Positions 27,382 through 38,103 of a DNA stretch of 64,000 nucleotides are shown here, one piece after another; position 1 is the stretch's first letter; the number at the start of each line of letters is the position of its first letter. The stretch is taken from positions 558,001 to 622,000 of the forward strand of contig NZ_CP073013.1 in the NCBI RefSeq assembly GCF_020694005.1, written 5' to 3'. Below the pieces are notes generated by a model. The model did not search any database, was not told where the DNA came from, and saw nothing but the letters and a program-made list of their open reading frames with translations. Source of the stretch: Marinomonas profundi. GTDB taxonomy: Bacteria; Pseudomonadota; Gammaproteobacteria; Pseudomonadales; Marinomonadaceae. The translations under genes were made by a program, and so were the position numbers.

Positions 27382-28560
27382 TTATTCGCCTTCCAAACCA
27401 TGAATCGGCTTCACCACACCCCAATTTTTGCAGCTTGGACATTGCCAATGTAATTGATGACCAGGAAAGCCACATTGACGGCATTGATATTTGGGCTTCG
27501 CTTGCACCAGCTGATCAATCAACTCGAACAAAACCACCAAATGCTGTTGGTTATAACCTTGGGAATCGGCAAGCTGTAAGCTGATTAACTCTTTAAAGCC
27601 TTTAATCGTTGGATGCAGCCTCAGCTGCTCGACTAAAAACATTTCAGCGTAGTCTTTGTCCGTTTCCATATAATGCTGTACCAACGCCATGATCAAGGCA
27701 GTAGTCGGCTTTTTCTGGTTTTGTTCCTGCAAAAACTTGACATACCCACTGCTTCCCCAGACTTTCTGGTAGCACTCTCTAAGCTTGGGAATGATAATAG
27801 ACACAAACTCTGGATCCTGATCCGCCGCATGCTTTAGCTCTTTGATGGCATCGCGATAACGAGCTTGGTTATTAAGCACATCCGCCGCCCCAATGCTGGC
27901 ACGCACACAGCTAGAGTCGACATCCAATGCTAATTTATAATGCTGAAAAGCCAGCTTCCATTGCTCTTTCTTCTGAAACTCTTGCGCCATTTCACAATGA
28001 AAATGCGCCAGCCTTTTTATTTCTTTTTTCGTTGGCGCTTCTTTTATCAGCTCAGTACCAATCTGAATGGCTTTATCCCAGCTTTGTTCAAATTCATAAA
28101 GGTCTACAAGCAAGGCTAAAATCTTGGGTTGGAACTCTGTTTTTCGTGATGTTGATGCCATGTTGAGCAATAAACGCCCCGCCCGGTCTAACAAGCCTGC
28201 AGACATGAAATCACTGGCCAACTCCAGCTGCACCATACGCATTTCTCGTTGCGATATTTCTGGGCGCGCCAGTAATGTTTGGTGGATGTTTATCGCTTTT
28301 TGTATTTCGCCTTTTTTGCGAAACAAATTACCTAATGTAAGGTGAATATCGAAAGTATCAGAATTGACTTCTAAGGAATCAACAAAAGCATCAATCGCCT
28401 CAGAATGTTGATCGTTAAGCAGATGGTTAAGACCACGGAAATAATCGGTTGGGATACTTTTTTTGAAGGGTTTATTTTTTTTAGTCGGATTTTTTCGCCC
28501 CATTGCCCAGCCGACAAAAAGCGCGACAAAAAGCACCAAAAATAACCCGATTTCGGTCAA
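27382..28560 (-). CDS. lapB: Lipopolysaccharide assembly protein B
   Basis: The 392-residue LapB (YciM) has an N-terminal membrane anchor (IGLFLVLFVALFVGWAMG), a series of TPR helices on the cytoplasmic side and a C-terminal rubredoxin-like metal site (CRQCGFPG then CPSCKNWG). It works with FtsH to control LpxC level and thus LPS synthesis. The start is TTG with AAGGAG 7 bases upstream. It directly follows lapA. Confidence 0.95.
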   Translation of the reverse strand: MTEIGLFLVLFVALFVGWAMGRKNPTKKNKPFKKSIPTDYFRGLNHLLNDQHSEAIDAFVDSLEVNSDTFDIHLTLGNLFRKKGEIQKAINIHQTLLARPEISQREMRMVQLELASDFMSAGLLDRAGRLLLNMASTSRKTEFQPKILALLVDLYEFEQSWDKAIQIGTELIKEAPTKKEIKRLAHFHCEMAQEFQKKEQWKLAFQHYKLALDVDSSCVRASIGAADVLNNQARYRDAIKELKHAADQDPEFVSIIIPKLRECYQKVWGSSGYVKFLQEQNQKKPTTALIMALVQHYMETDKDYAEMFLVEQLRLHPTIKGFKELISLQLADSQGYNQQHLVVLFELIDQLVQAKPKYQCRQCGFPGHQLHWQCPSCKNWGVVKPIHGLEGE

Positions 28561-28565
28561 CTCAA

Positions 28566-28889
28566 TTACTCCTTCCCAACAGAAAGTTCTTGGGCAATAG
28601 AGGCTTTACGTAGAGCGTCCACATCTTCTAACGCTTTTTCATATTTTCGGGTCAGCACCCGAATCTGACGCTCGCTGCGCAAGTAAGCAACCGAGCTAAC
28701 CAGAAGCGCCACACAGGCACCAACCGTGAAAGAAAGAATGGTATACAAGGCAACACTTAGCTCAGGACCTTGCCAAAAAACGAGATCAAGAGAAATAAGT
28801 TGTGGATTTCGTAAGGCAAAGAACACACCAACGGCGAGAAAAAACACAATGAGTATGGTGTATATCACTCTTTTAAGCCATTTAAGCAT
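28566..28889 (-). CDS. lapA: Lipopolysaccharide assembly protein A
   Basis: The 107-residue inner-membrane protein has two hydrophobic segments (VIYTILIVFFLAVGVFFAL and VALYTILSFTVGACVALLV), then a cytoplasmic coiled coil rich in charged residues. It matches the LapA (YciS) family that partners LapB. I chose ATG 28889, with TAGG just upstream, over a TTG at 28904. It is cotranscribed with lapB, and the ihfB-lapA-lapB-pyrF order is conserved in gammaproteobacteria. Confidence 0.93.
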   Translation of the reverse strand: MLKWLKRVIYTILIVFFLAVGVFFALRNPQLISLDLVFWQGPELSVALYTILSFTVGACVALLVSSVAYLRSERQIRVLTRKYEKALEDVDALRKASIAQELSVGKE

Positions 28890-28963
28890 AAAACAACCTA
28901 CCAAAAATAGAATGGCTATATTATGCCGTGATAGCTCAAAAATTTCGAGGCATAAGACGTAAA

Positions 28964-29269
28964 TTAGTTCAGTTCGTTAATCTCATCGTTAGGTAAGTTA
29001 ACCAACTCTCTCAATTCTTTACCGGGCTTGAAATGCGGTACGTATTTGGCGCTTAACGCTACGGACTCGCCTGTTTTCGGATTTCGCCCTATTCTAGGTG
29101 CTCGATAATGCAGAGAAAAACTACCAAAACCTCTTATCTCTATGCGCTCACCGTTCGCCAATGAATCAGACATATGTTCAAGCATCGCCTTGATTGCTTG
29201 CTCTACATCTTTCACTGGCAAATGGGATTGCTGATCGATTAGCAGTTCTATCAGCTCAGATTTTGTCAT
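28964..29269 (-). CDS. ihfB: Integration host factor subunit beta
   Basis: This 101-residue HU/IHF-family protein carries the DNA-bending beta-arm segment [16 protein letters not shown] with the intercalating proline, and the conserved [15 protein letters not shown]. It pairs with IHF-alpha and sharply bends DNA in recombination, replication and transcription. The usual upstream neighbour rpsA is absent; ppa lies divergently instead. Confidence 0.97.
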   Translation of the reverse strand: MTKSELIELLIDQQSHLPVKDVEQAIKAMLEHMSDSLANGERIEIRGFGSFSLHYRAPRIGRNPKTGESVALSAKYVPHFKPGKELRELVNLPNDEINELN

Positions 29270-29477
29270 TACTGTCCTCGCGACTATAATTTGATCACTG
29301 TGTAAGACTAGCTAAATTTAGAAAGAAAGCAATAAGTTAACGCGATTTAGGGTGTTTTTTACGCGTTTTATTCTACCGAAATAGAGAATATTACGAATGG
29401 ATGCGTTACACAACTAGCATAGAAGCAGTCTAGCTTTTATAATATTGCCCATATTCAACACATTGGAAGAAACTATA

Positions 29478-30008
29478 ATGAGCTACAGCCATATTCCTGC
29501 AGGCAAAGATGCACCAAACGACATTAACGTCATCATTGAAATCCCAGCACAAGCCAATCCAGTAAAATACGAAATCGATAAAGACATGGATGCGCTTATT
29601 GTTGATCGCTTCATGACCGCGCCAATGTTTTACCCAGCCAACTACGGCTACGTAAACAACACCTTGGCGGATGACGGTGATCCAGTTGACGTTTTGGTAA
29701 TCACACCTTACCCAGTAGTACCAGGTTCTGTCATTCGTTGTCGCCCAGTTGGCGTATTGAACATGTCAGACGAAGCCGGCATGGACGCTAAATTGGTCGC
29801 CGTTCCTCACGAGAAGCTAAGTAAAGAATACGGCCATATTCAAGATGTGAACGATATTCCACAATTGCTACGCGATCAGATCGAACATTTCTTCGAAAAC
29901 TACAAAACCCTTGAAAAAGGCAAGTGGGTAAAAGTAGAAGGCTGGGCAAACGCAGCAGAAGCGAAAAAAGCCATCGTTGAAGGCATTGAAGCGTACAACG
30001 CTCAATAA
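29478..30008 (+). CDS. ppa: Inorganic pyrophosphatase
   Basis: The 176-residue soluble family I enzyme splits pyrophosphate into phosphate. The family signature [10 protein letters not shown] with its metal-binding Asp residues is present, together with [10 protein letters not shown] and the C-terminal [11 protein letters not shown] 29478 is preceded by GGAAGAAA; a TTG frame start at 29445 is less likely. A strong terminator follows. Confidence 0.98.
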   Translation: MSYSHIPAGKDAPNDINVIIEIPAQANPVKYEIDKDMDALIVDRFMTAPMFYPANYGYVNNTLADDGDPVDVLVITPYPVVPGSVIRCRPVGVLNMSDEAGMDAKLVAVPHEKLSKEYGHIQDVNDIPQLLRDQIEHFFENYKTLEKGKWVKVEGWANAAEAKKAIVEGIEAYNAQ

Positions 30009-30038
30009 TTCATTTTAAACGAATTCTAATAGACATAA

Positions 30039-30064
30039 AAAAACCGATCCTAGGGTCGGTTTTT
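30039..30064 (+). terminator. Terminator of ppa
   Basis: AAAAACCGA and TCGGTTTTT arms around an 8-base loop, ending in a run of T. Confidence 0.88.
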
Positions 30065-30104
30065 TCGTTTAAAATCTTGATTTAACAAAGGTTATGCTAA
30101 AAAA

Positions 30105-31127
<1,023 letters not shown>

Positions 31128-31255
31128 CTAACGAAAATCCGCTAAAATTTTTAGAGAAAAATATTAATAACTAAAATAGGGATACTCTATCTGTTTTCAA
31201 GCACTTATTCTGTCATGGGAAAGCACCAACTTGACGGTAAAAGTACTTTTAAGCG

Positions 31256-31996
31256 CTAAGAGCACGCTAGACATTCTGCGTCAGACGTCAAACGCATTTC
31301 ACGCCAGCGCCCTTCAAAGCCATCAAACAGCCTTAATACGCCGTGCTGAACATTACCGCAGCCGCTTGCCAACTTTAACCCTTCAAGCGCCTGAAAAACG
31401 CCTAACATCCCGACAACAGGCGCCACTACGCCGCTTTCATTACAGCTAAGCGGCTGCTCCGATAACGATGGGTACAAACACTCATAACAAGGAGAATCTT
31501 GCTGATGGAACAAAAAACTCACCAACTGTCCTTCCCAGCGAATCGCCGCGGCGCTAACCAATGGTTTTTTCAAGAGCAAACAGGCACGATTAATCGCCTG
31601 CCTTGCGGTAAAGTTATCGGTGCAATCCAGTACCACATCCGCTTCTTCAACAGCGTTTAACAGAGCGTCGCCCGACAGTTTTTGTGTGATGGTTTCAATG
31701 TTGACGGCTGAGTTTTTCAGAGCGATTTGCGCTGCCGCTGCCGCCACCTTGTCTAACCCCGTCTGGTTTTCGTTATACAGCACTTGGCGAGGCAAATTAC
31801 TGTTTTCCAATTGGTCACCGTCCGCTAAAGTCAAATGCCCCACGCCAGAGGTCGCCAAATACGTCGCCGCAATGTTTCCCAATCCGCCCAAGCCAACAAC
31901 CAAGACTCTCGCTTTAGCAAGTTTTAATTGCCCCTGAATATCGAAGTTAGGCAATAATAACTGACGACTATAACGATCTAATTCTGCTTCGTTCAT
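31256..31996 (-). CDS. moeB: MoeB/ThiF-family adenylyltransferase
   Basis: The 246-residue E1-like protein has the nucleotide motif VLVVGLGGLGNIAATYLA, the adenylation-site arginine region LPRQVLYNENQTG, and VVLDCTDNFTARQAIN. Two Cys pairs (CYEC and CLAC) form the usual zinc site. It adenylates the C-terminus of a sulfur-carrier protein such as MoaD or ThiS. MoeB is preferred by length, but ThiF is possible since no moa or thi genes are adjacent. ATG 31996 has AAGG just upstream. Confidence 0.85.
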   Translation of the reverse strand: MNEAELDRYSRQLLLPNFDIQGQLKLAKARVLVVGLGGLGNIAATYLATSGVGHLTLADGDQLENSNLPRQVLYNENQTGLDKVAAAAAQIALKNSAVNIETITQKLSGDALLNAVEEADVVLDCTDNFTARQAINRACLLLKKPLVSAAAIRWEGQLVSFLFHQQDSPCYECLYPSLSEQPLSCNESGVVAPVVGMLGVFQALEGLKLASGCGNVQHGVLRLFDGFEGRWREMRLTSDAECLACS

Positions 31997-32083
31997 TTTC
32001 ACCTTACTTTCTGCTTATTCATCCTGCCCGACTGGTCAATTCTTTGCTAAACTCGTTTAATTACTTTATCCACGAGCATCCAT

Positions 32084-33382
32084 ATGAAGTTTCCCGGTCA
32101 ACGCAAACTCAAACACTACTTCCCCGTTTCTCAACCCAAGCCCGCCTTACCGACATCAGAAGTTCGCCCTGATAAAGACAGCTATATTGTTGGCTTAGAT
32201 GAAACCATTGTCGACGTGGTGGCCAATGTCTCGGATCAATTTCTTACCACATTTAACATACAAAAAGGGCTGTCCAACCTAGTGGACGCTGACACCGCCT
32301 CTGCCATCTACAAAGAATTGACGGCCAACGCCTGTATTTCCGATCATTTTGCCGGTGGCACCATTGGCAACACCATTCACAACTATTCTGTTTTGGCGGA
32401 TGACAAATCCGTCTTACTGGGCGTCATGTCTGCCAACATCACCTTAGGTTCTCCAGCTTATCATTATATCTGCCACACCAGCAGTAAAGTCGATATGAAT
32501 CACCTACAAGGTGTTCCCGGTGATATCGGTCGCGGCATCACTCTAATCACGCCCGATGGCGAACGTACCTTTGCTATTGCACCAGGTGATATGGACGAAC
32601 TCAACATAGAACATATCCCAGAAAGCATTATTGCTGGCGCTGCGGCGCTGGTGACCTGCGCCTACCCCTTGCGCCACCAAGGCAAGCCCATTAAACAAGC
32701 CATGTTAAAAGCCTTGCAATACGCTCACCAACATCATATTCCTACCGTACTGACATTAGGCACAAAACACCTTGTGGAAGAATACAAAGATGAATTGCTT
32801 GAGTTAATCAAAAACTACGTCACCGTGCTCGCGATGAATGAACTAGAAGCCGAAGCACTCACCGGATTATCCGATCCACTGCAAGCCGCTGATGCCATTC
32901 TAGATTATGTCGATGTGGTCTTATTGACCGCAGGACCAGATGGCATGTATTTATGTGGCTACACAGACGATGAACTAAAGCGCGAAACCACTCACCCCAT
33001 TAAATCAGGCAGTTTGGCCGACTTTAACCGCTGGGAATTCAGTCGCCCTATGCTAAAAACAGCCTGTCAGCGACCGGTGAAAATTTTCTCACACATTGAC
33101 CCCTACATGGGTGGGCCAGAAAAAATACGCAATACCAATGGCGCGGGTGATGGCGCACTCTCAGCGTTATTGCACGACATCTCGGCAAACCGCTTTCATA
33201 AAGAAAGCATTCCTAATTCCAGTAAACATATGGCCCCTTTTCTGACCTATTCATCCTTTGCGCAAATCTGCAAATACGCCAATCGTGTCAGCTATGAAAT
33301 ACTCGCGCAAAATGCTTCGCGATTGTCTCGTGGCCTGCCCGAACGAGAAGACAGTTTAGAAGAAGCCTACTGGGAAAGATAA
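32084..33382 (+). CDS. gsk: Inosine-guanosine kinase
   Basis: The 432-residue PfkB-family kinase closely resembles E. coli Gsk from its first residues (MKFPGQRKLKHYFPV) to its last (GLPEREDSLEEAYW). It carries FAGGTIGNTIHNYSVLADD in the substrate region and the catalytic anion-hole motif NTNGAGDGALSALLHD. It phosphorylates guanosine and inosine in purine salvage. A terminator follows directly. Confidence 0.96.
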   Translation: MKFPGQRKLKHYFPVSQPKPALPTSEVRPDKDSYIVGLDETIVDVVANVSDQFLTTFNIQKGLSNLVDADTASAIYKELTANACISDHFAGGTIGNTIHNYSVLADDKSVLLGVMSANITLGSPAYHYICHTSSKVDMNHLQGVPGDIGRGITLITPDGERTFAIAPGDMDELNIEHIPESIIAGAAALVTCAYPLRHQGKPIKQAMLKALQYAHQHHIPTVLTLGTKHLVEEYKDELLELIKNYVTVLAMNELEAEALTGLSDPLQAADAILDYVDVVLLTAGPDGMYLCGYTDDELKRETTHPIKSGSLADFNRWEFSRPMLKTACQRPVKIFSHIDPYMGGPEKIRNTNGAGDGALSALLHDISANRFHKESIPNSSKHMAPFLTYSSFAQICKYANRVSYEILAQNASRLSRGLPEREDSLEEAYWER

Positions 33383-33413
33383 ACCTAGACTGGGGGGTGC
33401 GTTTCACCCATAA

Positions 33414-33440
33414 AAAAACCATGCACATAGCATGGTTTTT
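33414..33440. terminator. Terminator between gsk and cheW-like gene
   Basis: AAAAACCATGC and GCATGGTTTTT form a perfect 11-bp stem with a 5-base loop and T-runs on both strands. It can serve both convergent genes. Confidence 0.88.
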
Positions 33441-33481
33441 TATTCGTCTGAAATCCATTTACTCTATATTCTAGTGTCGAC

Positions 33482-33991
33482 TTAATGCATCGCTTCAATG
33501 CCAAGCGCTTCATTGCGCTCAAACATACGATTAAGCTCCAACAAAATAACCAGTTCGTCTTCTTTTTGATACACACCCTGAATGAATCGTAAAGCTTCAT
33601 CATTACCAACACTAGGGCTTTGCTCAATTTCACCTTGATATAAATAGAACACTTCTTGTACCGCATCCACCAACAAACCTACTTGCTCACCATCATGTTC
33701 AATAATGATAATGCGGGTCTCATCAGTAATGGTACATTCTGGCAAACTGAAACGGACACGGGTATCCACCACAGTCACCACGTTACCACGCAAATTCACA
33801 ATGCCGAGTACATAAGAAGGCGCACCAGGAACGGGAGCGATTTCGCTGTAACGTAACACCTCTTTAATCTGCATGACGTTAATACCATAGGTCTCATCAA
33901 TCAGCTTAAAGGTTAGATACTGCAACAACTCGCCTTTCTTATCTTCAGATAAGGCTTTCCCATTTTCTTTAATCGGTGCTAATTCAGACAT
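33482..33991 (-). CDS. cheW: CheW-like chemotaxis coupling protein
   Basis: This 169-residue single-domain CheW protein has LTFKLIDETYGINVMQIKEV, then the hallmark YVLGIVNLRGNVVTVVDTR, and VGLLVDAVQEVF. CheW links chemoreceptors to the CheA kinase. It stands alone here, outside any visible chemotaxis operon, so it may serve a specific CheA or CheV-like pathway. The N-terminus has about 20 extra residues. Confidence 0.92.
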   Translation of the reverse strand: MSELAPIKENGKALSEDKKGELLQYLTFKLIDETYGINVMQIKEVLRYSEIAPVPGAPSYVLGIVNLRGNVVTVVDTRVRFSLPECTITDETRIIIIEHDGEQVGLLVDAVQEVFYLYQGEIEQSPSVGNDEALRFIQGVYQKEDELVILLELNRMFERNEALGIEAMH

Positions 33992-34135
33992 GGCTCACAT
34001 CCATATTCAATTTAATTAAACTACTGTAAAACTCGTTACAGGTTTTGTCTAGCTTAAAAAAAGCTGTCTAGCTTAAACAAACGCTGTCTAATTTAAACAA
34101 ACCGCAACGAGTCTACGAGCAAAGTTGAGTAACAA

Positions 34136-34996
34136 TTAGTTGTCTTGTTCTATCCCAACGATTGTCCAATTAGCATTTGCATCAGACATGCTCTTTTCCA
34201 AATGCCAGATTTCCGTTGTTTCAGATGTTTGATCACCTTCTTTAATCCAACCAGAAAACTGTAAAGAAATAGACGCCGTAGAACCAATAAACTCACCACG
34301 AACCAAATCAACCATCAAGGAAATAACTTCGGTATCCGGTTTGTTGTCACCGTGTTTTGCACGCTCTTCCACCAACAAGTTATAAAGTTCAGGACTGACA
34401 TAATCTAGAATTTCATTGAAGTCGTTGTCATCCCATGCTTTTTGCAACGCAATGTAATGGTTTTTGGCTTCCGCAACAAACGCTTGCTCATTAAAACCCG
34501 GTGGCAACTGAATGTTTGGCGTTGCGCCGAAACCACTCATTCCCGCCATTGGAGAAGGTTGCACGCTATCGCGAGTCGATTCTGGCATTTCACGAAACAT
34601 ACCATTAGTACCGGCTTGTTGAGCGGCCGCACGGCGTTTTGGCGCAATAAGAAACTTGTAAACCAAGAAGCCAATCACCGCAAATAACAAGATATCGCCA
34701 AACGAGATACCATCAAACGCACCACTACCAAGCAAGGCAGCAAAAATACCACCCGCTAATAAACCACCCAGCAGACCACCGCCCAAACCGCCAAGCAAGC
34801 CTGGTTTTTTAGCGCCCGCTGCCGCCGTTGTTGAATTGGTCGTACTGTTTGTCGCCGCTTTTGGCTTAGACACAGAAAAACTTTTCCCAAAACTCTTCCC
34901 ACCGCCAAACTTTTTAGCATGAACATCGGCGCTGTAACCACCGGCGCCAATCGCCAATACAAACGCCAACAACATGGCATATACAGATGTTTTCAC
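34136..34996 (-). CDS. Tim44-like domain membrane protein
   Basis: The 286-residue protein has an N-terminal signal or anchor (SVYAMLLAFVLAIGAGGYSADVHA), a Ser/Lys-rich segment with FGGGKSFGKSFS, a Gly/Leu-rich hydrophobic stretch (LLGGLLAGGIFAALLGSG) with a second membrane segment, and a C-terminal Tim44-like domain (about 165-286; FVAEAKNHYIALQKAWDDND to EIWHLEKS). Such proteins are common in proteobacteria; their function is poorly known. It lies 13 bases downstream of trpS on the same strand. Confidence 0.85.
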   Translation of the reverse strand: MKTSVYAMLLAFVLAIGAGGYSADVHAKKFGGGKSFGKSFSVSKPKAATNSTTNSTTAAAGAKKPGLLGGLGGGLLGGLLAGGIFAALLGSGAFDGISFGDILLFAVIGFLVYKFLIAPKRRAAAQQAGTNGMFREMPESTRDSVQPSPMAGMSGFGATPNIQLPPGFNEQAFVAEAKNHYIALQKAWDDNDFNEILDYVSPELYNLLVEERAKHGDNKPDTEVISLMVDLVRGEFIGSTASISLQFSGWIKEGDQTSETTEIWHLEKSMSDANANWTIVGIEQDN

Positions 34997-35009
34997 TGAC
35001 TTTCTCCTA

Positions 35010-36017
35010 TTATTTAAAATTCACTAGACCAACGGCATTGCGTAGGTCCGAAATCATTCCACGGGCACGAGCTCGTGCTTTTTCAGCCCCTGCTTGTAGT
35101 ATTTCCTCTACATGAGCAGGATTTGCCATCAATTCGAGATACTTTTCACGCGGCTCGTTTAGTTGACCATTGACCAGAGTAAAAAGTTCCTTTTTTGCTT
35201 CCCCCCATGCAATACCATCGGCAAAATTCTGACGCATTTGCGCAGTTTGTTCTGGTGTTGCAAAGGCTTTGTAGATATCAAACACGGTAGAATCATCAGG
35301 GTCTTTCGCTTCCCCTGGCTCTAGCAAGTTTGTTTTGATCTTATTAATGCCTTTTTGTAGCTTTTTCTCGGTATCAAATAACGGAATCGTATTATTGTAA
35401 CTCTTGCTCATTTTACGTCCGTCCAAGCCTTTTAGGATGGAACCTTCTTCGCCCACAACGGCTTGTGGTAAAACAAAATGCTCACCAAATAAATGGTTAA
35501 AACGACCCGCAATGTCGCGCGCCATTTCAATGTGCTGTATTTGGTCACGACCGACCGGCACTTTATGGGCATTAAACGCCAAAATATCCGCCGCCATTAA
35601 TACTGGATAACAGAACAAGCCCATGGTAATACCAAAATCAGGATCTTGATCATTCGCTAGATTCTCGTCCACCGCGCCTTTATAAGCATGGGCGCGGTTC
35701 ATCAAACCTTTTGCCGTGACGCAAGTCAGTAGCCAATTCAATTCCGCAATTTCAGGAATATCAGATTGACGGTAAAAAGTTGCTTTATCCGTATCTAAAC
35801 CACACGCCAGCCAAGTCGCTGCGATTTCTAAGCGAGACTGTTTCACGCGCTCTGGATCCTGACACTTGATCAAGGCATGATAGTCCGCAAGGAAGAAGTA
35901 AGATTCCGTGTTTTCTTGACGGCTCGCTTCGATCGCAGGACGAATTGCCCCCACATAGTTGCCTAGGTGTGGAGTGCCTGTGGTGGTAACACCGGTTAAA
36001 ACAATTTCTTTTGCCAT
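35010..36017 (-). CDS. trpS: Tryptophanyl-tRNA synthetase
   Basis: This 335-residue class I synthetase charges tRNA-Trp. The HIGH-type motif [13 protein letters not shown] (about residue 15) and KMSKS in [13 protein letters not shown] (about 197) are both present. The length is normal. It is probably cotranscribed with the following Tim44-like gene. Confidence 0.97.
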   Translation of the reverse strand: MAKEIVLTGVTTTGTPHLGNYVGAIRPAIEASRQENTESYFFLADYHALIKCQDPERVKQSRLEIAATWLACGLDTDKATFYRQSDIPEIAELNWLLTCVTAKGLMNRAHAYKGAVDENLANDQDPDFGITMGLFCYPVLMAADILAFNAHKVPVGRDQIQHIEMARDIAGRFNHLFGEHFVLPQAVVGEEGSILKGLDGRKMSKSYNNTIPLFDTEKKLQKGINKIKTNLLEPGEAKDPDDSTVFDIYKAFATPEQTAQMRQNFADGIAWGEAKKELFTLVNGQLNEPREKYLELMANPAHVEEILQAGAEKARARARGMISDLRNAVGLVNFK

Positions 36018-36171
36018 TGTTGCTACTCTTTCCTACTTTACACAATGTTGAAATGCTGCTTACCCTATCATAAAAAAACCACCGCAAGAATCACGCATTA
36101 CGATTATTTAATCTGATGTTTTACAAGCCTTTTTAAGTCATTTCAAAATAGTGGCGTCGAATGTTTAAATA

Positions 36172-38103
36172 TCAATACCAAAGCTCGCTAATAAGGCCAG
36201 AATAGCGCTGTATGCGAGTACTGGCCGCACTGCGAATCAACCGACTCGATCCCCACAAAGTGAACGATTTTTTCGCCCGAGTAATGCCGGTGTAAAGCAA
36301 CTCTTTGGTCAACACAGGCGAAGGCGTCATAGGCAGCAACAAGGCAACTCGATCAAACTCCGAGCCTTGGGATTTATGTACCGTCATCGCAAAGACCACC
36401 TCAAACTCACTTAATCGACTCGGCAGCAAGCCAGTAAAAGAACCATCAGGCTGCATAAACCACACCCGAAGACGCTGAAATTCATCAGGCATACAAAGAC
36501 CAATATCACCGTTAAACAAGCCTAAAGCTGCATCGTTTCGGGTCAGCATCACGGCTTTTCCTGGATACCAAACATGGGGGTCTTTGACGCGTCCACGCTG
36601 ATAAAAATAGTGCTCCAACTGAGCATTGACCTTCTCGACACCAAACTCACCTTGACGAACCGCGGTCAAAATCTGGTAACGAGAAAACACCGCATACAAC
36701 TCGGCAATATCAAGTTTCTGTCGTACCGCGTCCCAATAATCATCATAGCCTTTTGCCAAGGTCGCAATATCAGCTTTGGTTTGGCCTTCTTCTGGCACTC
36801 GCCATGCCACATCCGCGTAATCAGATTGCAGACAACGCAATACGCCCTGATCATCGCCTGCGTTCATGGCTTTTGCCAAATGCCCGATGCCGCTATTGGC
36901 ATCAAAGCGATAACTGGTGCGCAACAAGGTAAGCGCTCGACTGATGGCTGGTGCCGACGAATTACCAAACGGCACTAGATTTTCTCCCGTAAGACGACCT
37001 AGGTGCGCTGCCCATTCCGGTTGAAAATACACATTTTCAATTCCGTAGGATAAATCCCCCAGCACACTGCCCGCTTCTACCGAGGCCAACTGATCCTTAT
37101 CGCCTAACAAAATCAACCTTGCGTGAGGTGGCATGGCATCAATCAATTTTGCCATCATCGGCAAGTCCACCATGGAGACTTCATCCACCAGCAACACATC
37201 TAAATGTAAGGGATTGTTTTTGTTGTGTTTAAAACGACTGCGGCCAAAATCACTGCCTAATAAGCGATGCAAGGTGCTGGCTTGCTCTGGAATGGCGAGT
37301 TTCACCTCGTCACTTAATGGCAAATCCGCTTTGGCTTTTGAAATGGATTCCGTCAAACGTGCCGCCGCCTTGCCTGTTGGCGCTGCCAGTTCAATGCGCA
37401 GCACTTTACCTTCCGCCATTGACTGTGCCACCAACAAGGCCAACAATTTAGTTACTGTGGTGGTTTTACCGGTTCCAGGGCCACCGCTGATCACCGAAAA
37501 AGGCAAGCTAGCGGCATTGGCCACGGCGACTTTTTGCCAATCCACCGCGTCGGCTTTCTTAGGAAACAGCGTCGCCAATAAACCCGCATCGACCGCAAAA
37601 GGCGCAACATCAAATTGCCCTTTGAGATAATTCAGCACTTGCTGCTCATAGTGATAATAACGGTACAAATACAAACGCGTGCCAGCCAACACCATGGGGC
37701 GTTCAACAACACTTTCTGCCGACGAAACCAGAGAGCTTGAACGCAAGACGTCGCACCAAGCAGACACACTGTTCACCCCACTGTGTTTAAGCTTGGTTTG
37801 CAGTTCCTCTGCAGCAATGCCTTCCGCCGGTCTTTGCCAGAGGATCGTTAAATCAATGCAAATATGTCCGGCCCCAAGATACGCACTGCACAAGGCACCC
37901 GCCATATAAAGGGCTGGATTGTCTTCCTTAGCATGTTGCGCCAGTTGCTCAATCCATTGACAGTCAATCGCTCGCAATACGTCTTTGGCTTGCCAAGCAG
38001 ACAAACTGAATGGCGTCGTAGCAGATGAATTTTCCTCAAGCGTTTTTTCATTAAGCTTTTCATCAAGAGAGCCAAGCAAACCTAACTGATTAGAAAAGTC
38101 CAT
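36172..38103 (-). CDS. recD: Exodeoxyribonuclease V subunit alpha
   Basis: The 643-residue SF1 helicase has Walker A in VISGGPGTGKTTTVTKL (about 205), Walker B in VLLVDEVSMVDLPM and the late motif VFAMTVHKSQGSEFDR. It is the fast 5'-3' motor of RecBCD. I chose ATG 38103, with GAGG upstream, which overlaps recB by 14 bases; the frame reaches to 38145. The gene is third in the recC-recB-recD operon. Confidence 0.96.
   Translation of the reverse strand: MDFSNQLGLLGSLDEKLNEKTLEENSSATTPFSLSAWQAKDVLRAIDCQWIEQLAQHAKEDNPALYMAGALCSAYLGAGHICIDLTILWQRPAEGIAAEELQTKLKHSGVNSVSAWCDVLRSSSLVSSAESVVERPMVLAGTRLYLYRYYHYEQQVLNYLKGQFDVAPFAVDAGLLATLFPKKADAVDWQKVAVANAASLPFSVISGGPGTGKTTTVTKLLALLVAQSMAEGKVLRIELAAPTGKAAARLTESISKAKADLPLSDEVKLAIPEQASTLHRLLGSDFGRSRFKHNKNNPLHLDVLLVDEVSMVDLPMMAKLIDAMPPHARLILLGDKDQLASVEAGSVLGDLSYGIENVYFQPEWAAHLGRLTGENLVPFGNSSAPAISRALTLLRTSYRFDANSGIGHLAKAMNAGDDQGVLRCLQSDYADVAWRVPEEGQTKADIATLAKGYDDYWDAVRQKLDIAELYAVFSRYQILTAVRQGEFGVEKVNAQLEHYFYQRGRVKDPHVWYPGKAVMLTRNDAALGLFNGDIGLCMPDEFQRLRVWFMQPDGSFTGLLPSRLSEFEVVFAMTVHKSQGSEFDRVALLLPMTPSPVLTKELLYTGITRAKKSFTLWGSSRLIRSAASTRIQRYSGLISELWY

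Noticed and set aside
33385..33666. Minus-strand frame overlapping the CheW gene and terminator
   Set aside because: The CheW frame has clear family motifs and the alternative frame has none.
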